From contig CM052357.1 of NCBI GenBank assembly GCA_028551475.1, positions 15,795,931 through 15,859,930 of the forward strand: a stretch of DNA of 64,000 nucleotides, read 5' to 3'. This stretch comes from Casuarina equisetifolia. Taxonomy: Eukaryota > Streptophyta > Magnoliopsida > Fagales > Casuarinaceae. Below, piece by piece: positions 61,140 through 64,000 of this stretch (position 1 is its first letter; the number at the start of each line of letters is the position of its first letter). A program made the translations under genes and the position numbers. The notes under the pieces are model-generated. The model made no database searches and had not been told where the DNA came from. It worked only from the letters and a program-made list of their open reading frames with translations.

Positions 61140-61540
61140 TAATAGGGCATTTATTAGATATATGACCAACATAATTACAAAAAGAACATTTACTATAATG
61201 CAGCAGAATTAAACATTCTTTTTCCTTAAAGAAGAATGTAAATGTTTTTGAATTGTCATTTGATTTATGTCTTAATCCAACTTTATCATATATACCTCTT
61301 TATGAGTTTAAAATCTTATCTAACATAACACTTCCATTTGAAAATCTTTCTAACAGCAAGTTATTAGCATCATGTTTTAATCTTAAGTCCTTATTTTCTT
61401 TCTCTAACTCATGAACTCTACTTTTAAGATCATTAACATTTACATATGAGTTATTATCAACATGTATTTCAAAATCAAAACATAAGTTACTACCACAAGA
61501 TGTGTATGTTTCTATGTTCATGTATTTGGATACAATGTGT
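61140..61540 (-). pseudogene. Gag C-terminal region: coiled-coil and second zinc knuckle
   Basis: LKSRVHELEKENKDLRLKHD (61300-61521) is a predicted coiled coil. CSFCNYVGHISNKC near 61150-61200 is a complete C-x2-C-x4-H-x4-C knuckle with all ligands. Long coiled-coil gag tails are typical of SIRE/Maximus elements. Confidence 0.8.
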
Positions 61541-61951
61541 TATTTATGTATATTATTCATATATGCATCATATTTCACATATGCATTAGCAGGAATACTA
61601 ATGTTATCATGCACCAAGATTGAAGTATTTTTCTATTAAGTTTCATCTCTACATGCAACCATTAATATACTTTGATTATTATGCATAACATTTTGATTTT
61701 CATGAACAACAATTAATATTTTTTATTTTTCAAACTTATTTTTGGCTTTTAGCTTTTTGTACTTAGTTTTTAATTTGTTTGCATACTTAACTAAGTTCGA
61801 GAAGGCATTTTTTAAACCAATATTTATATCAAGAGATAGTTTAGAATCATTTCACCTCAATATTCTCTTCCTCAGGAGTTGTTATTACGGTTAGGCATAG
61901 ATGTGCAACCTCTTCTTGAGTTTCTTCATTGGATGAAGAGTTTTCTTCATC

Positions 61952-62856
61952 CTAGGCAACAAGCATAGCTTTCTTTTTGTTCTTGCTATTCCTCTTTTTG
62001 ATCACCAGACAATAAACCTTGATGTGTCCCAGTTTTCTACATTCACAGCACACATTTTCCCTAGGTTCATTTGCTTCTTTTCTCCTACTTTGTCCTACAT
62101 ATTTACTTAATCCTTTTCTTAGAAACTTCTTAAATCTCTTAGCTATAAGAGTTACTTCATCATTTTTTGATTCTTCCTCTTCAACCTTTTCTACCTTTAC
62201 TTTAAGTGCAAGTGATCTTCTATTTTTCTTCTCTTTTTCTCTTCTCATAAGTTACATTTCATGAGTTTTAAGGAAACCTAACAAGTCATCTAAGGTCAGC
62301 ACATCTAGGTCATAAGCCTATTTTATATTCATCTTCTTAGGATACCAACTTTTGGGTAGGGACACTAACATGTTTCTCACCATTCCTCATTTGTGAAGGT
62401 TTTTCCTAACAATTTAAGTTCAGAAATAATCTCAATAAATCTACCAAACATGTTATTAATAGTTTCAGAATCTTTTATAACAAACAAATTATAGTCATGT
62501 GTAAGCATAGTAACTTTAGAAGACTTTACCTTTTTGGTTCCTTTATAGATGACCTCCAACTTATCCCAAATCTCTTTATTGGTAAGGCAAAAGGACACTT
62601 TGTTAAACTCATGTGCTCTAAGACCATTATAGATCATATTCATAGACTTGGTGTTTAACCCCATTAGTTTAGCTTCATTTTTAGTCCACTCATTAATCAT
62701 AGGTAAGACTATATCCTTCTTGATTACTTGCCAAGCTTCTATATCTTAACTTATTACAAAGACTTACATTAATTGTTTCCAATACCTAAAATTAATGTCA
62801 TCAAACAATGGAGGTTTGTTAAACCCCGTAATAGCTAAACCTTTGTTAGAAGCCAT
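61952..62856 (-). pseudogene. gag of the Maximus/SIRE element
   Basis: Begins at 62856 with MASNKGLAITGFNKPPLFDD and NFRYWK. Stops lie near 62750, then it is open from 62700 with LMGLNTKSMNMIYNGLRAHE, CLTNKEIWDKLEVIYKGTKK and FGRFIEIISELKLLGK. The knuckle CCECRKLGHIKVYC near 62010-62050 keeps all four zinc ligands. Two or three stops and frameshifts disable it. Confidence 0.9.
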
Positions 62857-62903
62857 AGCATGGATTTACTCTAGGATGTTAACCCTCTTAATTAGAGAAC
62901 TTA

Positions 62904-62916
62904 GCTCAAGATACCA
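62904..62916 (-). other. Primer binding site of the Maximus/SIRE element
   Basis: The minus strand reads TGGTATCTTGAGC, two bases from the LTR end. It is close to the initiator-methionine tRNA complement for the first seven bases. Confidence 0.75.
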
Positions 62917-62918
62917 AT

Positions 62919-64000
62919 TGTTAGGTTTTATGGCTTAACAAGAATGAGGTTGAATTGGTTAAGCTAAGACTCGGTCACCACTTTTTGAACTTTTAAAATG
63001 GTTCGAAGTGTTCATGCAAATCATACAAATGTAGCAAGCATATAGTAAGCAAACTCTAAACAAGTAACACACTGATTTACAATAAGATAGCAAGCTATTA
63101 TTAAGTAGTTGACAAATGAATTAGCAAGTAAGACAGCAAGCTAATATCAAGGAAAAGATAAGGAAATTAGCAACAATCAATAAGTAAGATCTGAGTCAAT
63201 AAAGGGAAGAAGAACACTAGATTTACCACAGTGGTTCGGCACTCAATCCTTGAGTCCTACGTCTACTCGTTTCTTCTTTAATCCATCCGATTGAAGTCTC
63301 CTTTACTTAAACAAAATTAGTAGAAAACCTTCTCCCTAATCCAACCAACTCCTCCTCAAAGAAATTCTCAAGTATAGTTACAAGATATGATCAAAAGATT
63401 ATGTACAAGTGCAAATTCCCAACTAATGTAATAGTTTATGAGATATTGCTAATCAAAGGAGCTATGCAAGTATGAATAATGAAGATGAAAGCTCCTATCG
63501 CAAAACCCCTAAATTATAACAAATTAAGGTTTCAGATTTCTCACAATGTTTATGTGTAATAAGTATTTTAAATGTAATTAACACATAAAAAAAGTCATAC
63601 AAGGTACAACCCATGGTATAATCAAAGAATAAATCAAGTAATCGAATATCACCAAAACCTTGTGAGTTACCAAGAGATGAACTAGCTTGAGTAAATGATT
63701 GAGTGAGCTCAAAGATTGAAAATTTGTTGAGATAACACTTCAAATAGTTATAAATCATTGACCCTCTCTTTAAGAATAAGTTTTCTTCTTATAGAAGATA
63801 AATCTAGGGCATTGGTTTTAGCTTAAACTTGAACCTGTAGCTTTCTTCCTATTAGAGCCTCATCATCAACCATTAAATCAACTTTAGATATCTTCTTTGA
63901 ATAAAAAAATTCAACCGTTCTGACACACATCTCCTCAAAATCCTCCCATTGAGGATTCGGTCACCTAAGGAGCTCAACACCTTTCTCTCAGCCTTCATGT
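62919..64000 (-). repeat. 5' LTR of the Maximus/SIRE element (partial)
   Basis: Starts (plus strand) TGTTAGGTTTTATGGC and runs past the window end. It parallels 55161 onward base for base, with occasional substitutions and small indels. Confidence 0.92.

Larger units (their letters stand above)
55161..64000 (-). mobile_element. Maximus/SIRE-type Ty1/copia element, integrase deleted, nested
   Basis: On the minus strand: 5' LTR from beyond 64000 down to 62919, primer site, gag from 62856, two CCHC knuckles, a coiled-coil, protease at 61019-60777, RT (60400-59925, then 58258-57800), RNase H at 57762-57349, a non-coding 3' region with polypurine tracts, and the 3' LTR 56819-55161. The long (about 1.66 kb) LTRs and gag blocks (SFCLTNKEIWDKLEVIYKGT, LLGKTFTNEE) match Maximus/SIRE. 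Integrase is missing. A solo LTR of the same family is inserted in RT. I see no clear env-like third ORF. LTR copies differ by about 8 percent over the first 170 bases (by eye). Confidence 0.92.

Noticed and set aside
1..64000. CRISPR array, bacterial operon or prophage-like system
   Set aside because: No regularly spaced repeats or bacterial gene features; all signals are those of a plant nuclear genome.

Overview
This window is nuclear DNA of a flowering plant. The evidence is dense nested LTR retrotransposons and L1-type LINEs of plant lineages, a MIR166 microRNA gene, and an HD-Zip class I transcription factor with one canonical GT-AG intron. The many GA/CT microsatellites fit a dicot or magnoliid, but I cannot name a species. 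Most of the 64 kb is transposon. Only two host loci are well supported.

Layout: (1) 1-5802 is a decayed Ty1/copia element on the minus strand, running off the window start, with a 1.2 kb solo-LTR-like repeat (family A, copy 1) inserted in its integrase. (2) About 6100-9600 is a second, 5'-truncated copia remnant, also minus. (3) 9600-21934 is a low-copy island rich in microsatellites, with no convincing protein gene but with a MIR166 hairpin on the minus strand at 14351-14485, a TATA box about 330 bp upstream and a GA tract between them. (4) 21940-27418 is a complete but dead Ty1/copia element, plus strand, with two about 680 bp LTRs and a GTTTG target duplication. (5) 28875-30490 is family A copy 2, and 30511-32371 is a solo LTR of a Maximus/SIRE-type copia family. 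(6) About 32900-38879 is a decayed L1-type LINE, plus strand, with ORF1, ORF2 and a poly(A) tail. (7) 39083-44808 is a Ty3/gypsy chromovirus, plus strand, with a chromodomain and 480 bp LTRs. (8) 44814-51633 is a second low-copy island carrying the HD-Zip I gene (48182-49015), related to ATHB7/ATHB12, with ABRE-like promoter elements. (9) 51639-53401 is another Maximus-type solo LTR. (10) About 53700-55160 is the 3' part of a minus-strand LINE, interrupted by family A copy 3. (11) 55161-64000 is a Maximus/SIRE element, minus strand, missing its integrase and itself interrupted by a solo LTR of its own family.

The two host genes are both part of homeodomain-leucine zipper biology, but there is no sign that they are functionally coupled. 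miR166 targets class III HD-Zip mRNAs, whereas the protein gene here is class I and carries no START domain or visible miR166 site. The transposons are all broken by stops, frameshifts or deletions. The history is best read as repeated insertion, LTR-LTR recombination to solo LTRs, and decay with many C-to-T type changes.
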